Shown: positions 9,976 to 20,233, counted from the first letter of the stretch. The stretch is DNA of 64,000 nt from Klebsiella planticola ATCC 33531 (GCF_000735435.1 NZ_JMPP01000012.1:17748-81747), one strand, 5' to 3'. The notes: generated by a model from the letters alone, not told the origin. Made by a program: numbers and translations.

Positions 9976-10596
9976 TTAGCGCGAAATGATCAGATGAATG
10001 CCGAATCCGGCAAAGAGCGTGCCGGCAATGCCGTCGATCCATTTTGCCATTCGCTGGTAGCCGCGACGCATCGTCGGTAGGGCGAACAGGCTGGCGACCA
10101 CGGTAAACCAGGCCAGCGTTTCCAGAACAATCAGCAGGAAAATCCCCCAGCGCTCGCCCGTGCCAACGTTATCGCCGACAAACAGGGAGAAGACGGAACC
10201 AAAATAGATAATCGCCTTCGGGTTAGCGAGGTTGGTCAGCAGCCCTTTCAGGAAGCTACGGCCGCTGCGGGCCAGCTCGACCTGCGGCTCCGGCGCCGCC
10301 ACGGCGCTTTTCTTCAGCGCCCCGCGCAGCATCTGATAACCCATCCAGCACAGGTACAGTCCACCGCCCACCATGATAATGGTGTGCAGCCAGGCCATTT
10401 TTTCGATAATCAGGTGCAGGCCAAGCAGCGCAACGCCCGCCCAGACCATGACGCCACAGGTAATCCCCAGCACGCCCATCATGGCCTCTTTACGAGAACG
10501 ACTCACGGCGGTCTGAGAAACAAAGAAAAAGTCCGGGCCAGGACTCATCAGCGCAATGATATGCACCAGCGCGACGGTGAGGAAAAGCATTAGCAT
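9976..10596 (-). CDS. rhtC: Threonine efflux protein
   Basis: A 206-residue LysE-family exporter, paralogous to rhtB. The first helix carries SPGPDFFFVSQTAVSRSRK and the middle NLANPKAIIYFGSVFS, as in E. coli RhtC, which exports threonine. About six membrane segments. It lies 84 bp downstream of recQ in orientation terms: recQ ends at 10681 and rhtC starts at 10596 on the same strand. Confidence 0.95.
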   Translation of the reverse strand: MLMLFLTVALVHIIALMSPGPDFFFVSQTAVSRSRKEAMMGVLGITCGVMVWAGVALLGLHLIIEKMAWLHTIIMVGGGLYLCWMGYQMLRGALKKSAVAAPEPQVELARSGRSFLKGLLTNLANPKAIIYFGSVFSLFVGDNVGTGERWGIFLLIVLETLAWFTVVASLFALPTMRRGYQRMAKWIDGIAGTLFAGFGIHLIISR

Positions 10597-10680
10597 GATT
10601 GCACCCTAATCTATCGGCAATTTGGATCGCAGGAATATAGTGAAGACCGAAACTATCCTGACACTTTTTTGCCCGGCTGA

Positions 10681-12507
10681 CTACTCATCTTCACCATCGA
10701 TATGCGCCCGAATCAGCGCCATAAACTCTTTCCCGAAACGCTCAAGTTTACGCGTGCCCACGCCGTTCACGCTCAGCATCTCACCGGCGGTCATCGGCGA
10801 CTGCTCCGCCATTTCGATCAGCGTCGCGTCGTTGAACACCACGTACGGCGGGATATTCTCTTCATCGGCGATCGCTTTACGCAGTTTGCGCAGCTTGGCA
10901 AACAGCTTGCGATCGTAATTGCCGCCGAAGGATTTTTGCATCGCCTTCGGCTTCAGCGCCACGATACGCGGAACCGCCAGCTGCAGCGGCACCTCGCCGC
11001 GCAGCACCGGACGCGCCGCCTCGGTTAGCTGCAGCGCCGAGTGCTGCGCGATATTCTGCGTCACCAGACCGAGGTGAATCAGCTGGCGAATCACGCTCAC
11101 CCAGTGTTCATGGCTCTGCTCGCGGCCGATGCCGTACACCGGCAGCTTGTCATGCGCCATTTCACGAATGCGCTGATTGTTGGCCCCGCGCAGCACTTCA
11201 ACCACGTAGCCCATACCAAACCGCTGATTGACGCGGTAAATCGTCGACAGCGCTTTGCGCGCGTCCATTAATCCGTCGTACTGCTTCGGCGGATCGAGGC
11301 AGATATCGCAGTTGCCGCATGCTTCCTGGCGCCCTTCGCCAAAATAGTTGAGCAGCACCAGACGGCGGCAGGTTTGCGCTTCGGCAAACGCCCCCATCGC
11401 GTTCAGCTTGTGGCGCTCAATATCCTGCAGCGGCCCGGCAGGTTTCTCCTCCAGACAGCGACGCAGCCACGCCATATCGGCCGGATCGTAAAACAGCATC
11501 GCTTCCGCCGGCAGGCCATCACGACCGGCGCGACCGGTTTCCTGGTAGTAGGATTCAATATTGCGTGGAATGTCGAAGTGCACCACGAAGCGGACGTTGG
11601 GTTTATTGATCCCCATGCCGAAAGCGACCGTGGCCACCACGATTTGCAGATCGTCGCGCTGAAATTTCTCCTGCACATCCGCACGCACGTCGTTCTCCAG
11701 CCCGGCATGGTAGGCCGCCGCGCTGATCCCGCGACTTTGCAGGCGTGCGGCGGTATCTTCCACTTTCGAACGGCTGTTGCAGTAGATAATGCCCGATTTT
11801 CCCCGCTGGTCCTGCACGTAGCGCATCAGCTGATCGAGCGGTTTAAACTTCTCCATCAGCATGTAGCGGATGTTCGGGCGATCGAAGCTGCTGACCTGAA
11901 TCAGCGGGTCATTCAGCCCCAGCAGGCGCACGATATCGCGGCGGGTGGTGTCATCGGCGGTGGCGGTTAACGCCATAAACGGGATCTGCGGCACACGCTG
12001 GCGCAGCTGGCCCAGGGCGGCATATTCCGGCCGGAAATCATGACCCCATTGGGAAATACAGTGCGCTTCATCCACCGCCACCATTGCCAGGTTCCAGTGG
12101 CTGAGATGCTCAAGGAAGTTATCCAGCATCAAACGCTCGGGGGCGATATACAGCAGGCGAATCTGCCCGCTGCGACAGCCGGCCATGACTTCCTGCTGCT
12201 GCTCGCGGCTTTGGGTCGAGTTCAGACAGGCGGCGGCCACGCCGTTCGCCAGCAGCTGGTCGACCTGATCTTTCATCAGCGAGATCAGCGGCGATACCAC
12301 CACCGTCAGGCCGCCCAGCACCAGTGCGGGCACCTGATAGCACAGCGATTTGCCGCCGCCGGTCGGCATGACGACCAGGCAGTCACGCCCGCCTAACGCC
12401 GTGTCGATAATGGTTTCCTGGCCCGGGCGAAACTGCTGGTAGCCGAAGGTTTCCTGTAAAACCTGCTTTGCCAGCAATGTTTGATTCAATACTTCCGCCT
12501 GCGCCAC
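10681..12507 (-). CDS. recQ: ATP-dependent DNA helicase RecQ
   Basis: A 608-residue 3'-5' superfamily 2 helicase of the RecF recombination pathway. Domains in order: helicase core with Walker A PTGGGKSLCYQ and DEAH box (VDEAHCISQWGHDFR), second RecA-like lobe ending in QETGRAGRDG, RQC zinc site with Cys in CRRLV and CGNCDICL, winged helix, and a C-terminal HRDC domain (FNDATLIEMAEQ onward). Complete and one residue shorter than E. coli RecQ. Confidence 0.97.
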   Translation of the reverse strand: MAQAEVLNQTLLAKQVLQETFGYQQFRPGQETIIDTALGGRDCLVVMPTGGGKSLCYQVPALVLGGLTVVVSPLISLMKDQVDQLLANGVAAACLNSTQSREQQQEVMAGCRSGQIRLLYIAPERLMLDNFLEHLSHWNLAMVAVDEAHCISQWGHDFRPEYAALGQLRQRVPQIPFMALTATADDTTRRDIVRLLGLNDPLIQVSSFDRPNIRYMLMEKFKPLDQLMRYVQDQRGKSGIIYCNSRSKVEDTAARLQSRGISAAAYHAGLENDVRADVQEKFQRDDLQIVVATVAFGMGINKPNVRFVVHFDIPRNIESYYQETGRAGRDGLPAEAMLFYDPADMAWLRRCLEEKPAGPLQDIERHKLNAMGAFAEAQTCRRLVLLNYFGEGRQEACGNCDICLDPPKQYDGLMDARKALSTIYRVNQRFGMGYVVEVLRGANNQRIREMAHDKLPVYGIGREQSHEHWVSVIRQLIHLGLVTQNIAQHSALQLTEAARPVLRGEVPLQLAVPRIVALKPKAMQKSFGGNYDRKLFAKLRKLRKAIADEENIPPYVVFNDATLIEMAEQSPMTAGEMLSVNGVGTRKLERFGKEFMALIRAHIDGEDE

Positions 12508-12574
12508 GTTGACCCCGTCTGCCTGAAAAGAAAACAGGCGCTATTTTCAGCGCCAGTGAGCCAGAGTGCAACGA

Positions 12575-13447
12575 TTAAAACAGATCGTTAAGCGTCACGC
12601 CGACGCCGACGCGGGTCTGGTTAAAGTTATAATCGATAAGCGACTCGCCATAACCGCTGTAAACCTGGGTGTAGAAGCGCACATGGCGGGTAATCGGATA
12701 GCTGACGCCGAGCTCCGCACCGCCGTAACCGGTGTTCCAGTTATATTGCCCCTGGGCGCTGAGGATCGCCTCACCTAACTGATACCCCACCTTCAGGCGG
12801 TAATAGCCCATATATTTGGTGATATCCGGGTTATCGTTGGTGCTGCCGACCACATACCAGGGTTTCACCTCCACCAGCCAGTTGCCATTTTGCGCCATCA
12901 GGCGGGCATACAGGCGGTTCCAGCTGCGGGAAGTGGGATCCGAGCGACCGTTCGAATCGTGGTTGTAACCCATTTCGACATCACGCAACGTCCAGCCGGC
13001 AAGCTGATAATCCGTAGCAAATCCCAAAAACAGCTGCGGTTCATAGTTGGTTTCACGAAACGGTGCGGACTCTTTGCTGTTGGAGAGCTGCCACCAGGAC
13101 TTCTGCGTATAGGATGCCCCGAGCAGCGAGTTCTCGCCGAGGATCCCTCGCCACAGCGGAAATGCCAGACTGAGCTGGAATTTGACTTCATCTTTGCGGG
13201 CATTTTCCGCCCAGTCATAGCTGGAGATCGCTTCCTTGTTGATATCGCTACTCCACGTATAGAGCAGGTAGTTGCTCTCATAGGGATACAGCAAGAAAGG
13301 ATTATCATGGTCCTGCAACAGGTTCGCGATAATGCTACCGCGCACCGCCGGTTTATCATGAACCGGCGGACTAACCGGCGCATCCTGCGCCAAAACGCCG
13401 GCCGGAAGCGCGCTCAGCGCTAACAGCCAGGCCAAAGAGATACGCAT
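12575..13447 (-). CDS. pldA: Outer-membrane phospholipase A
   Basis: A 290-residue precursor with a signal peptide (MRISLAWLLALSALPAGVLA, cleaved before QD) and a 12-stranded beta-barrel ending in a phenylalanine, as expected for an outer-membrane protein. The catalytic His and Ser are in GYNHDSNGRSD, with a downstream Asn in the barrel. It hydrolyses phospholipids mislocalised to the outer leaflet. Calcium-dependent dimer in E. coli. Upstream of recQ on the same strand and divergent from yigI. Confidence 0.96.
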   Translation of the reverse strand: MRISLAWLLALSALPAGVLAQDAPVSPPVHDKPAVRGSIIANLLQDHDNPFLLYPYESNYLLYTWSSDINKEAISSYDWAENARKDEVKFQLSLAFPLWRGILGENSLLGASYTQKSWWQLSNSKESAPFRETNYEPQLFLGFATDYQLAGWTLRDVEMGYNHDSNGRSDPTSRSWNRLYARLMAQNGNWLVEVKPWYVVGSTNDNPDITKYMGYYRLKVGYQLGEAILSAQGQYNWNTGYGGAELGVSYPITRHVRFYTQVYSGYGESLIDYNFNQTRVGVGVTLNDLF

Positions 13448-13603
13448 TACTGTTCTCCTGAATGAGTGATTTTTATTTCTGTTTTATCCCGCATCCATTC
13501 TACCTGTTTACCGCCATCCTGCCCGGTTATCCGCTCTGAAAGTGGCAATCGCCGTTTCAGAAGCATAAAATCAACATTTTATTAACGAATGGATACAATT
13601 GTC

Positions 13604-14068
13604 ATGTCTGAACTCACTGCCGACGCCGTCCTTAAGCTGGTGGGCGAAATCTTTGTTTACCATATGCCGTTTAATCGCGCCTTAGGATTGAAGCTGGAGC
13701 GTTATGAAAAAGAGTTTGCCCAACTTAGCTTCAAAAATCAGCCGATGATGGTCGGTAACTGGGCGCAGAGCATTCTGCACGGCGGAGTGATTGCCTCCGC
13801 GCTGGACGTCGCCGCCGGGCTGGTGTGCGTGGGCAGTACGCTGACCCGCCATAACACCATCACCGAAGAAGAGCTACGCCAGCGTCTGTCGCGCATGGGA
13901 ACCATCGATCTGCGCGTCGACTATCTGCGCCCCGGACGCGGCGAGCACTTTACCGCCACCAGCAGCCTGCTACGCGCCGGGAATAAGGTCGCGGTCGCCC
14001 GCGTGGAGTTGCATAACGAAGAGCAGGTCTATATCGCCAGCGCCACGGCGACGTATATGGTGGGTTGA
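13604..14068 (+). CDS. yigI: Hotdog-fold thioesterase family protein YigI
   Basis: A 154-residue PaaI-type hotdog protein. The segment [21 protein letters not shown] is the typical hotdog helix, followed by [10 protein letters not shown]. The ATG at 13604 ([11 protein letters not shown]) aligns with the E. coli YigI start; another in-frame ATG is 15 bp upstream but lacks a ribosome-binding site. The family hydrolyses acyl-CoA thioesters; a medium- to long-chain acyl-CoA role is inferred from the family. rarD follows 49 bp downstream on the same strand. Confidence 0.88.
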   Translation: MSELTADAVLKLVGEIFVYHMPFNRALGLKLERYEKEFAQLSFKNQPMMVGNWAQSILHGGVIASALDVAAGLVCVGSTLTRHNTITEEELRQRLSRMGTIDLRVDYLRPGRGEHFTATSSLLRAGNKVAVARVELHNEEQVYIASATATYMVG

Positions 14069-14117
14069 TCGCGGTAAATAAAGTAACATCGTTGTTTTGG
14101 CGTAACGGATTTTACCG

Positions 14118-15011
14118 ATGGATGCAAAACAAACGCGGCTGGGGGTTATACTGGCTCTTGCCGCCTATTTTATCTGGGGCATCGCACCTGCCTACTTCAA
14201 ACTTATCTACTATGTTCCCGCCGATGAAATCCTGACGCATCGCGTGATCTGGTCATTCTTTTTTATGCTGGCGTTAATCAGCCTCAGCCACCAGTGGCCG
14301 CAGGTGAAAAAACTGCTGCATATGCCGCGCAAGATTTTCCTGCTGGCGCTGTCGGCAGTGCTGATTGGCGGCAACTGGCTGCTCTTCATCTGGGCGGTGA
14401 ATAACCACCATATGCTGGAGGCCAGCCTCGGCTACTTCATTAACCCGCTGGTGAATATTGTGCTGGGGATGATTTTCCTCGGCGAGCGTTTTCGCCGCAT
14501 GCAGTGGGTGGCGGTGCTGCTGGCCGTGTGCGGTGTGCTGGTACAGCTGTGGACCTTTGGTTCGCTGCCGGTTATCGGCCTTGGGCTGGCCTTCAGCTTT
14601 GCCTTTTACGGGCTGCTGCGTAAAAAGATCGCCGTGGATGCGCAAACCGGGATGTTAGTCGAAACCCTGTGGCTCCTGCCGGTCGCCGCCGTCTACCTGT
14701 TTGCCATCGCCGATAGCCCAACCAGCCATATGGGAGAGAACCCGTGGTCGCTGAACCTGCTGCTGATGGCGGCGGGCGTTGTCACCACGATTCCCCTGCT
14801 GTGCTTTACCGGCGCGGCAACCCGTCTGCGGCTCTCCACCCTGGGATTCTTCCAGTATATCGGCCCGACGCTGATGTTCCTGCTGGCGGTGATCTTTTAC
14901 GGCGAAGTTCCGGGGGCAGATAAGATGGTGACCTTCGCCTTTATCTGGGTGGCGCTGGCGGTCTTTATCGTCGATGCGCTGTATACCCAGCGCCGGCAAC
15001 GCAGAGGATAG
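14118..15011 (+). CDS. rarD: EamA-family inner-membrane transporter RarD
   Basis: A 297-residue membrane protein with about ten helices and the RarD signature GIAPAYFKLIYYVPADEILTHR near the N-terminus. It belongs to the drug/metabolite transporter superfamily. The name comes from an association with chloramphenicol resistance; the natural substrate is not known. It ends against a REP-like hairpin and converges with corA. Confidence 0.93.
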   Translation: MDAKQTRLGVILALAAYFIWGIAPAYFKLIYYVPADEILTHRVIWSFFFMLALISLSHQWPQVKKLLHMPRKIFLLALSAVLIGGNWLLFIWAVNNHHMLEASLGYFINPLVNIVLGMIFLGERFRRMQWVAVLLAVCGVLVQLWTFGSLPVIGLGLAFSFAFYGLLRKKIAVDAQTGMLVETLWLLPVAAVYLFAIADSPTSHMGENPWSLNLLLMAAGVVTTIPLLCFTGAATRLRLSTLGFFQYIGPTLMFLLAVIFYGEVPGADKMVTFAFIWVALAVFIVDALYTQRRQRRG

Positions 15012-15027
15012 CCGACGCGGATATCCT

Positions 15028-15062
15028 GCCCGGATAAGGCGGCAGCGCCGCTATCCGGGTGC
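15028..15062. repeat. REP-like palindrome between rarD and corA
   Basis: GCCCGGATAAGGCGGC pairs with GCCGCTATCCGGGTGC. The pattern of an imperfect stem with GCC/GGC core at a convergent gene junction is typical of enterobacterial REP (Y) sequences. Confidence 0.7.
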
Positions 15063-15069
15063 TTATCCC

Positions 15070-16020
15070 CTACAGCCAGTTTTTACGCTTGAAGTAGAGA
15101 TACGGCGCCAGGCCGGCGAGCATCATAAAGACGATCGCGCCGGGATAGCCAAAGCTCCAGTGCAGCTCCGGCATAAACTCAAAGTTCATCCCGTAGCTGG
15201 AAGCCACCAGCGTAGGCGGCAGAAAGACCACGGAAACCACCGAGAAGATCTTGATGATGCGGTTCTGCTCGATGTTGATAAAGCCCATCGCCGCCTGCAT
15301 CAGGAAGTTGACCTTCTGGAACAGCGATTCGTTATGTGGCAGCAGGGATTCGATATCTCGCAGGATTTCGCGCGCCTGCTCCAGCTGTCCCGCAGGTAAA
15401 CGCGCCTTGCGTACCAGGAAGTTCAGAGCGCGCTGGGTATCCATCAGACACAGACGGACCTTCCAGCCAATATCTTCCTGCTCGGCAAGCGTTGAGAGCG
15501 CATCGTCGTACTCATCGCCCTGACGACCTTCCATAATCACGCGGCTGAGTTTTTCCAGGTCGCTGTAGATATTTTCGATTTCATCCGCCAGCTGTTCGAT
15601 TTTGGTTTCGAACAGATCCAGCAGCAGTTCATAGGCGTTGCCATCAACCATTAACTGGTTGCGAACGCGCATGCGATAGAGGCGAAATGCCGGCAATTCA
15701 CGTTCGCGCAGAGTAAACAGGCGCCCTTCACGAATCGTAAATGCCACGGTGGAGTTACCGGCGTGATCCTCTGCATCTTCAAAAAAGAAAAAAGAGTGAA
15801 TGTGTAAACCGTCTTCATCTTCGAAGAAACGCGCCGATGCTTCGATATCTTCCAGTTCCGGGCGCGTTGCCAGGTTCTGACCCAATTCCGTCTGCACGCG
15901 GCTTCGTTCTTCGTCGTCGGGCTCGACCAGATCGACCCACACCGAACTGGCGAGATGTTTGATCTCATCAGCTTCCAGGCGTGTTAAACGATTATTTTCC
16001 AGTTGAAATGCGCTCAGCAT
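15070..16020 (-). CDS. corA: Magnesium/cobalt/nickel transporter CorA
   Basis: A 316-residue pentameric channel for Mg2+ uptake. The long cytoplasmic alpha/beta and helical domain (residues about 1-250) precedes two membrane helices. The GMN selectivity motif is in [12 protein letters not shown], and the positively charged C-terminus is FKRKNWL. The start [14 protein letters not shown] (16020) matches E. coli; an upstream in-frame ATG gives 16 extra residues and is rejected. The long 5' leader holds a short reading frame and a perfect hairpin that probably control expression. Confidence 0.97.
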   Translation of the reverse strand: MLSAFQLENNRLTRLEADEIKHLASSVWVDLVEPDDEERSRVQTELGQNLATRPELEDIEASARFFEDEDGLHIHSFFFFEDAEDHAGNSTVAFTIREGRLFTLRERELPAFRLYRMRVRNQLMVDGNAYELLLDLFETKIEQLADEIENIYSDLEKLSRVIMEGRQGDEYDDALSTLAEQEDIGWKVRLCLMDTQRALNFLVRKARLPAGQLEQAREILRDIESLLPHNESLFQKVNFLMQAAMGFINIEQNRIIKIFSVVSVVFLPPTLVASSYGMNFEFMPELHWSFGYPGAIVFMMLAGLAPYLYFKRKNWL

Positions 16021-16140
16021 GACCGGGACTCCCAATGCAAAAAAATTATCGGACAGTTCGGTGGGCACACAGAAACAATTTGGGTTTCAGACCATTAAGC
16101 CTGACTCAGAGCGACGGGTATGACGGGTCGCTGACAACCG

Positions 16141-16172
16141 CTAAGGCTATCAGCATAAGAGGATAGCCTTAG
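16141..16172 (-). promoter_or_regulatory. Perfect hairpin in the corA leader
   Basis: An 11-bp perfect inverted repeat, CTAAGGCTATC (16141-16151) and GATAGCCTTAG (16162-16172), with a 10-nt loop. It has no following T tract and so is not an ordinary terminator. The stop codon of the upstream leader ORF lies at the base of the first arm, so a ribosome finishing the ORF would block the stem. This fits a leader-controlled switch. Confidence 0.7.
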
Positions 16173-16225
16173 GAGTTGTTCCTGACGGACAGGAAGTTGA
16201 GCCAGCATCTACTGGGTGTGTCCAA
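16169..16225 (-). CDS. Putative corA leader peptide (CorL-like)
   Basis: An 18-codon reading frame starting with TTG at 16225, preceded by AGAGGAC as a ribosome-binding site. It encodes MDTPSRCWLNFLSVRNNS. It sits about 150 bp upstream of corA, the position of the translated leader corL, which in Salmonella controls Rho-dependent termination before corA. Stop TAA overlaps the first arm of the leader hairpin. The identification rests on position, ribosome-binding site and design; conservation was not tested. Confidence 0.6.
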   Translation of the reverse strand: MDTPSRCWLNFLSVRNNS

Positions 16226-16373
16226 GGCGAATGTCCTCTTAGCGTAATCGTGCGCGCATGTTACGCCAGCACAAAAACGGCGTCAACACGCAACGGAACG
16301 CTAAAGAGCAAATCCTGCCCTTTAGCATATAAGGCTAGCAGATTATTACAAAAAAACGATATTTTTCTTACTG

Positions 16374-18536
16374 TTACACTGTTTCCAGCCGGGCATAGGC
16401 CGCCACTAACCATTTAATACCTTGCCCCTGGAAGGCGACCTGCAAACGGCTATGCTCGCCGCTGCCTTCCAGATTCACGATGGTGCCTTCGCCAAACTTC
16501 GGATGGCGTACGCGCTGGCCCAGTTTATAACCGGTATCGTTTTCCGCCATCGGCGTCCCCATCCGCTGATGGCTGACCGGACGGCTCACCGTTGCGCGCA
16601 GGCGTACCTCTTCTACACAGGCTTCCGGCAGCTCGCCGATAAAGCGCGACGGGCGATGGTAAACCTCTTTGCCGTACAGACGGCGGGTTTCCGCATAGGT
16701 GAGAGTCAGCTTCTGCATCGCGCGCGTCACGCCGACGTAAGCCAGGCGACGCTCCTCTTCCAGCCGGCCGCCTTCATCCAGCGCCATCTGGCTCGGGAAC
16801 ATCCCCTCTTCCACGCCAACGATAAACACCTGCGGAAACTCCAGACCTTTCGCCGAGTGCAGCGTCATCAGCTGCACCGCATCCTGCCAGGTATCCGCCT
16901 GCCCTTCCCCCGCCTCCAGCGCGGCGTGAGAGAGGAAGGCCTGCAGCGGCATTAAATCCTCATCTTCATCGTTGTAGCTGAACTGGCGCGTTGCCGTCAC
17001 CAGCTCCTCTAAGTTTTCGATGCGCGTCTGGCCTTTCTCGCCCTTTTCCTGCTCGTACATCATCCGCAGGCCGGAATCGTTAATCACCCGGTCGGTCTGC
17101 ACGTGCAGCGGCATATCCGCCGTTTCCTGCGCCAGAGCGTCAATCAGCTCCATAAAACGTTGCAGCGCGCTGGCGGCGCGGCCAGCCAGGACTTTATCCT
17201 TCAGCAGCTCGCGACAAGCCTGCCACAGCGTTAGCTGACGGTCGCGCGAGGTCTGGCGCACCACGTCCAGCGTGCGGTCGCCGATACCGCGGGTGGGCGT
17301 ATTCACCACGCGCTCAAACGCCGCATCGTCGTTACGGTTGGCAATCAGACGCAGATAGGAGAGCGCATCTTTGATCTCCTGGCGTTCGAAGAAGCGCATG
17401 CCGCCATAGATACGGTACGGCATGCTGGCCTGCAGCAGCGCCTCTTCCAGCACGCGCGACTGGGCGTTGCTGCGGTAGAGAATGGCGCATTGCTCAAGCG
17501 CCCCGCCGTTCTCCTGCCAGGTTTTGATACGGTTGACGACAAAGCGCGCTTCATCGAGATCGTTAAACGCGCAATAGAGGGAGATCGGTTCGCCGTCGGC
17601 GCCGTCGGTCCACAGTTTCTTACCCAGACGCCCGCTGTTGTTTTCAATCAGGGCGTTAGCGGCGCTCAGGATATTGCTGGTCGAGCGGTAGTTCTGCTCG
17701 AGGCGGATGGTCTGCGCGCCGGGGAAATCGGTGAGAAAGCGCTGAATATTCTCAACCTGGGCGCCGCGCCAGCCGTAGATCGACTGGTCATCATCCCCCA
17801 CGATCATCACTTTGCCGCTATCGCCCGCCAGCAGGCGGATCCACGCGTACTGAATGTTGTTGGTATCCTGGAACTCGTCCACGAGGATATTGGTGAAGCG
17901 TTCGCGGTAGTGCTGGAGAATATGCGGTTTATTGAGCCACAGCTCGTGCGCACGCAGCAGCAGCTCGGCAAAGTCCACCAGACCAGCGCGATCGCAGGCT
18001 TCCTGATAGGCCTGATAAACCTTCTGCCAGGTCTGTTCCACCGGGTTGCCGTAACTCTGAATATGATGCGGGCGCAGCCCTTCGTCTTTCTGGCTGTTGA
18101 TGTACCACATCGCCTGACGCGGCGGCCACTGCTTCTCGTCGAGGTTCATGGCTTTAATCAGGCGCTTCAGCAGGCGCAGCTGATCTTCGCTATCGAGGAT
18201 CTGAAAATCCTGTGGCAGGTTTGCGTCCAGATGGTGGGCCCGCAGCAGGCGATGCGCCAGCCCATGGAAGGTGCCGACCCACATGCCGCCCTGGGTCGTC
18301 CCCATCAGCTGGCCGATACGATGGCGCATCTCCGCCGCCGCTTTGTTGGTAAAGGTCACCGCCATGATGGAATACGGCGAGCAGTTTTCTACGCTCAGCA
18401 GCCAGGCAATACGGTGTACCAGAACGCGCGTCTTACCGCTGCCCGCTCCCGCCAGAACCAGCATATTGGTGCGTGAAGCGGCTACGGCTTCACGCTGTTT
18501 ATCATTGAGGCTGTCGAGCAGGTAAGAAACGTCCAT
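16374..18536 (-). CDS. uvrD: DNA helicase II (UvrD)
   Basis: A 720-residue 3'-5' superfamily 1 helicase used in nucleotide excision repair and methyl-directed mismatch repair. Walker A is [11 protein letters not shown], Walker B/motif II is VDEFQDTN, motif III DDDQSIYGWRGA, and motif VI YVGVTRAM. The C-terminal Tudor-like domain (YKLGQRVRHPKFGEGTIVN) binds RNA polymerase. The start MDVSYLLDSLN (18536) matches E. coli; a 10-residue upstream extension is not used. A LexA box lies 50 bp upstream. Confidence 0.98.
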   Translation of the reverse strand: MDVSYLLDSLNDKQREAVAASRTNMLVLAGAGSGKTRVLVHRIAWLLSVENCSPYSIMAVTFTNKAAAEMRHRIGQLMGTTQGGMWVGTFHGLAHRLLRAHHLDANLPQDFQILDSEDQLRLLKRLIKAMNLDEKQWPPRQAMWYINSQKDEGLRPHHIQSYGNPVEQTWQKVYQAYQEACDRAGLVDFAELLLRAHELWLNKPHILQHYRERFTNILVDEFQDTNNIQYAWIRLLAGDSGKVMIVGDDDQSIYGWRGAQVENIQRFLTDFPGAQTIRLEQNYRSTSNILSAANALIENNSGRLGKKLWTDGADGEPISLYCAFNDLDEARFVVNRIKTWQENGGALEQCAILYRSNAQSRVLEEALLQASMPYRIYGGMRFFERQEIKDALSYLRLIANRNDDAAFERVVNTPTRGIGDRTLDVVRQTSRDRQLTLWQACRELLKDKVLAGRAASALQRFMELIDALAQETADMPLHVQTDRVINDSGLRMMYEQEKGEKGQTRIENLEELVTATRQFSYNDEDEDLMPLQAFLSHAALEAGEGQADTWQDAVQLMTLHSAKGLEFPQVFIVGVEEGMFPSQMALDEGGRLEEERRLAYVGVTRAMQKLTLTYAETRRLYGKEVYHRPSRFIGELPEACVEEVRLRATVSRPVSHQRMGTPMAENDTGYKLGQRVRHPKFGEGTIVNLEGSGEHSRLQVAFQGQGIKWLVAAYARLETV

Positions 18537-18586
18537 TGGCACCGCCGGAAATGAGCTGCCCGGCAACGCATCGTCTACCGGGCATA

Positions 18587-18602
18587 CTGTTAATATATAC
18601 AG
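18587..18602 (-). promoter_or_regulatory. LexA (SOS) box upstream of uvrD
   Basis: CTGTTAATATATACAG fits CTG-N10-CAG with an alternating AT core, the LexA consensus, and lies between yigB and uvrD where E. coli uvrD has its SOS box. Confidence 0.88.
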
Positions 18603-18614
18603 AACTAGTGGTGA

Positions 18615-19331
18615 TTATATCAGCGAGGTCAGAGATGCCAACCGTGAAATTTCAATGTGTGGCAGCAGGCGGCTGTCGGTCGCGCGCATCAGATCGGCCC
18701 CCTGCGGCTTGATCCAGCAGGCCTGCATGCCGCAGCGAATAGCGCCCGCGACATCGGTGGTCAGATCATCCCCCACGTGGAGTATCTGATCCAGCGGCAA
18801 ATCAAGACGCTCCGCCGCCAGATGGTACATATCAGCAAAGGGTTTCGATCGCCCGTCCGGACCAGCACGCAGAACAAAACGGAAATAGTCGCTCAAACCA
18901 AAGAGTTCGGGCTGCGCGTTGCCGTTGGTCACCGCCACCAGCGGCCATTTCTCCGCCAGCGCGGCCAGCGTATCGTGAGTTTCCTGCGGCACATCGATCA
19001 AACTACGCCAGTGGGCAAAATTCGCCATTGCCGCATCCGCGCCCTCGGCAGCCTGCCCGGCAGAGAGTCCGGCATTCGTCATCCCCAGCACCAGCGCGCG
19101 GCGGCGCCACTCGGTGACGTCATGGTAAATCTCGGGCTCGCTCTCCAGCAGCGTCTGGCGCAGCCGCTGCAGCTCGTTGGCATCAAACTGGCTCAGTGAC
19201 GGATGGTAGCTGCGCACAAAGGCCAGCGACTCCTGCAGCGTCCGGTCGATGACCGGGCGGTTGTCGTAAAGGGTATCGTCCAGGTCAAACGTCAGTGCAG
19301 AAATTTGGCCCAGCGGTCGGTAAAAACGCAT
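18615..19331 (-). CDS. yigB: HAD phosphatase YigB (FMN / riboflavin-precursor phosphatase)
   Basis: A 238-residue HAD-superfamily phosphatase with motif [11 protein letters not shown], a Thr/Ser motif [12 protein letters not shown] and motif [16 protein letters not shown]. coli YigB dephosphorylates 5-amino-6-(5-phosphoribitylamino)uracil in riboflavin synthesis and also FMN. Its ATG overlaps the xerC stop codon by one base (TAATG), so translational coupling is likely. Confidence 0.94.
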   Translation of the reverse strand: MRFYRPLGQISALTFDLDDTLYDNRPVIDRTLQESLAFVRSYHPSLSQFDANELQRLRQTLLESEPEIYHDVTEWRRRALVLGMTNAGLSAGQAAEGADAAMANFAHWRSLIDVPQETHDTLAALAEKWPLVAVTNGNAQPELFGLSDYFRFVLRAGPDGRSKPFADMYHLAAERLDLPLDQILHVGDDLTTDVAGAIRCGMQACWIKPQGADLMRATDSRLLPHIEISRLASLTSLI

Positions 19332-20233
19332 TATTTCCCCCGTTTGGCGCGCGGATGCGCCGCATCATACACCGAGGCAAGGTGTTGAAAATCAAGATGG
19401 GTATAGATTTGGGTGGTCGAGAGATTAGCATGACCCAGCAGCTCCTGTACGCCGCGCAGATCGCCGCTCGACTCCAGCATATGGGTGGCAAAGGAGTGGC
19501 GCAGTTTATGCGGATGCACGTGGCTATTCAGCCCCTGCTTAATGCCCCATTCGGCAAAGCGCTTCTGCACATTACGCGCGGAAATACGTTTCCCCAGTTT
19601 AGATAAAAACAGCGCAGCGTCATCCGTGCCAAACAGACCGCGTAAATCGAGCCAGTGTTCGATCCACGCCACCGCGCTGCGCCCAATCGGCAGGCGGCGT
19701 TCTTTGCTTCCTTTGCCCATCACCCACACCTCCCCGGATTCCAGATCGAGGTGTTGAATATCCAGATTGACCAGCTCGGAGAGACGCAGACCCGCGCCGT
19801 ACATTACCTCCAGCATCGCCCGATCGCGCACCGCCAGCGGATCGTTAAGATCGATATCCAGCAGCCGGTTGACGTCATCGACATCAATATTTTTCGGTAA
19901 GTGACGGGGAATTTTTGGGGCGGAGATACCTTTCGCCGGGTTCGCCGCCAGCTCGCCCTGCGCCACCAGCCAGTCAAAGAAACTGCGCAACGCGGAAAGC
20001 CGCAGCGCAAGGCTTGCCGGCCCCAGCCCCTGTTTACGGCTACGGACCGCCAGACCACGAACCTGAGCGGCATCGCACTGCTGCCAGCTTTTGAGCCCCG
20101 CCTGTTCCGCGAGCGCCATCAGCGCATCAAGCTGACGCCGGTAGTTCAGTAGCGTGATCGGGCTCAGCTGACGCTCCACGCCCAGATAGCGTAGAAAGCG
20201 CTCAACGGCGGTGAATAAGGGAGAGTCGGTCAT
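19331..20233 (-). CDS. xerC: Tyrosine recombinase XerC
   Basis: A 300-residue site-specific recombinase that, with XerD, resolves chromosome dimers at dif. The N-terminal SAM-like core-binding domain (about 1-100) precedes the catalytic domain with Arg in [10 protein letters not shown], Lys in [20 protein letters not shown], His in [11 protein letters not shown] and the nucleophile Tyr in [10 protein letters not shown]. Overlaps yigA by 4 bp upstream. Confidence 0.97.
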   Translation of the reverse strand: MTDSPLFTAVERFLRYLGVERQLSPITLLNYRRQLDALMALAEQAGLKSWQQCDAAQVRGLAVRSRKQGLGPASLALRLSALRSFFDWLVAQGELAANPAKGISAPKIPRHLPKNIDVDDVNRLLDIDLNDPLAVRDRAMLEVMYGAGLRLSELVNLDIQHLDLESGEVWVMGKGSKERRLPIGRSAVAWIEHWLDLRGLFGTDDAALFLSKLGKRISARNVQKRFAEWGIKQGLNSHVHPHKLRHSFATHMLESSGDLRGVQELLGHANLSTTQIYTHLDFQHLASVYDAAHPRAKRGK

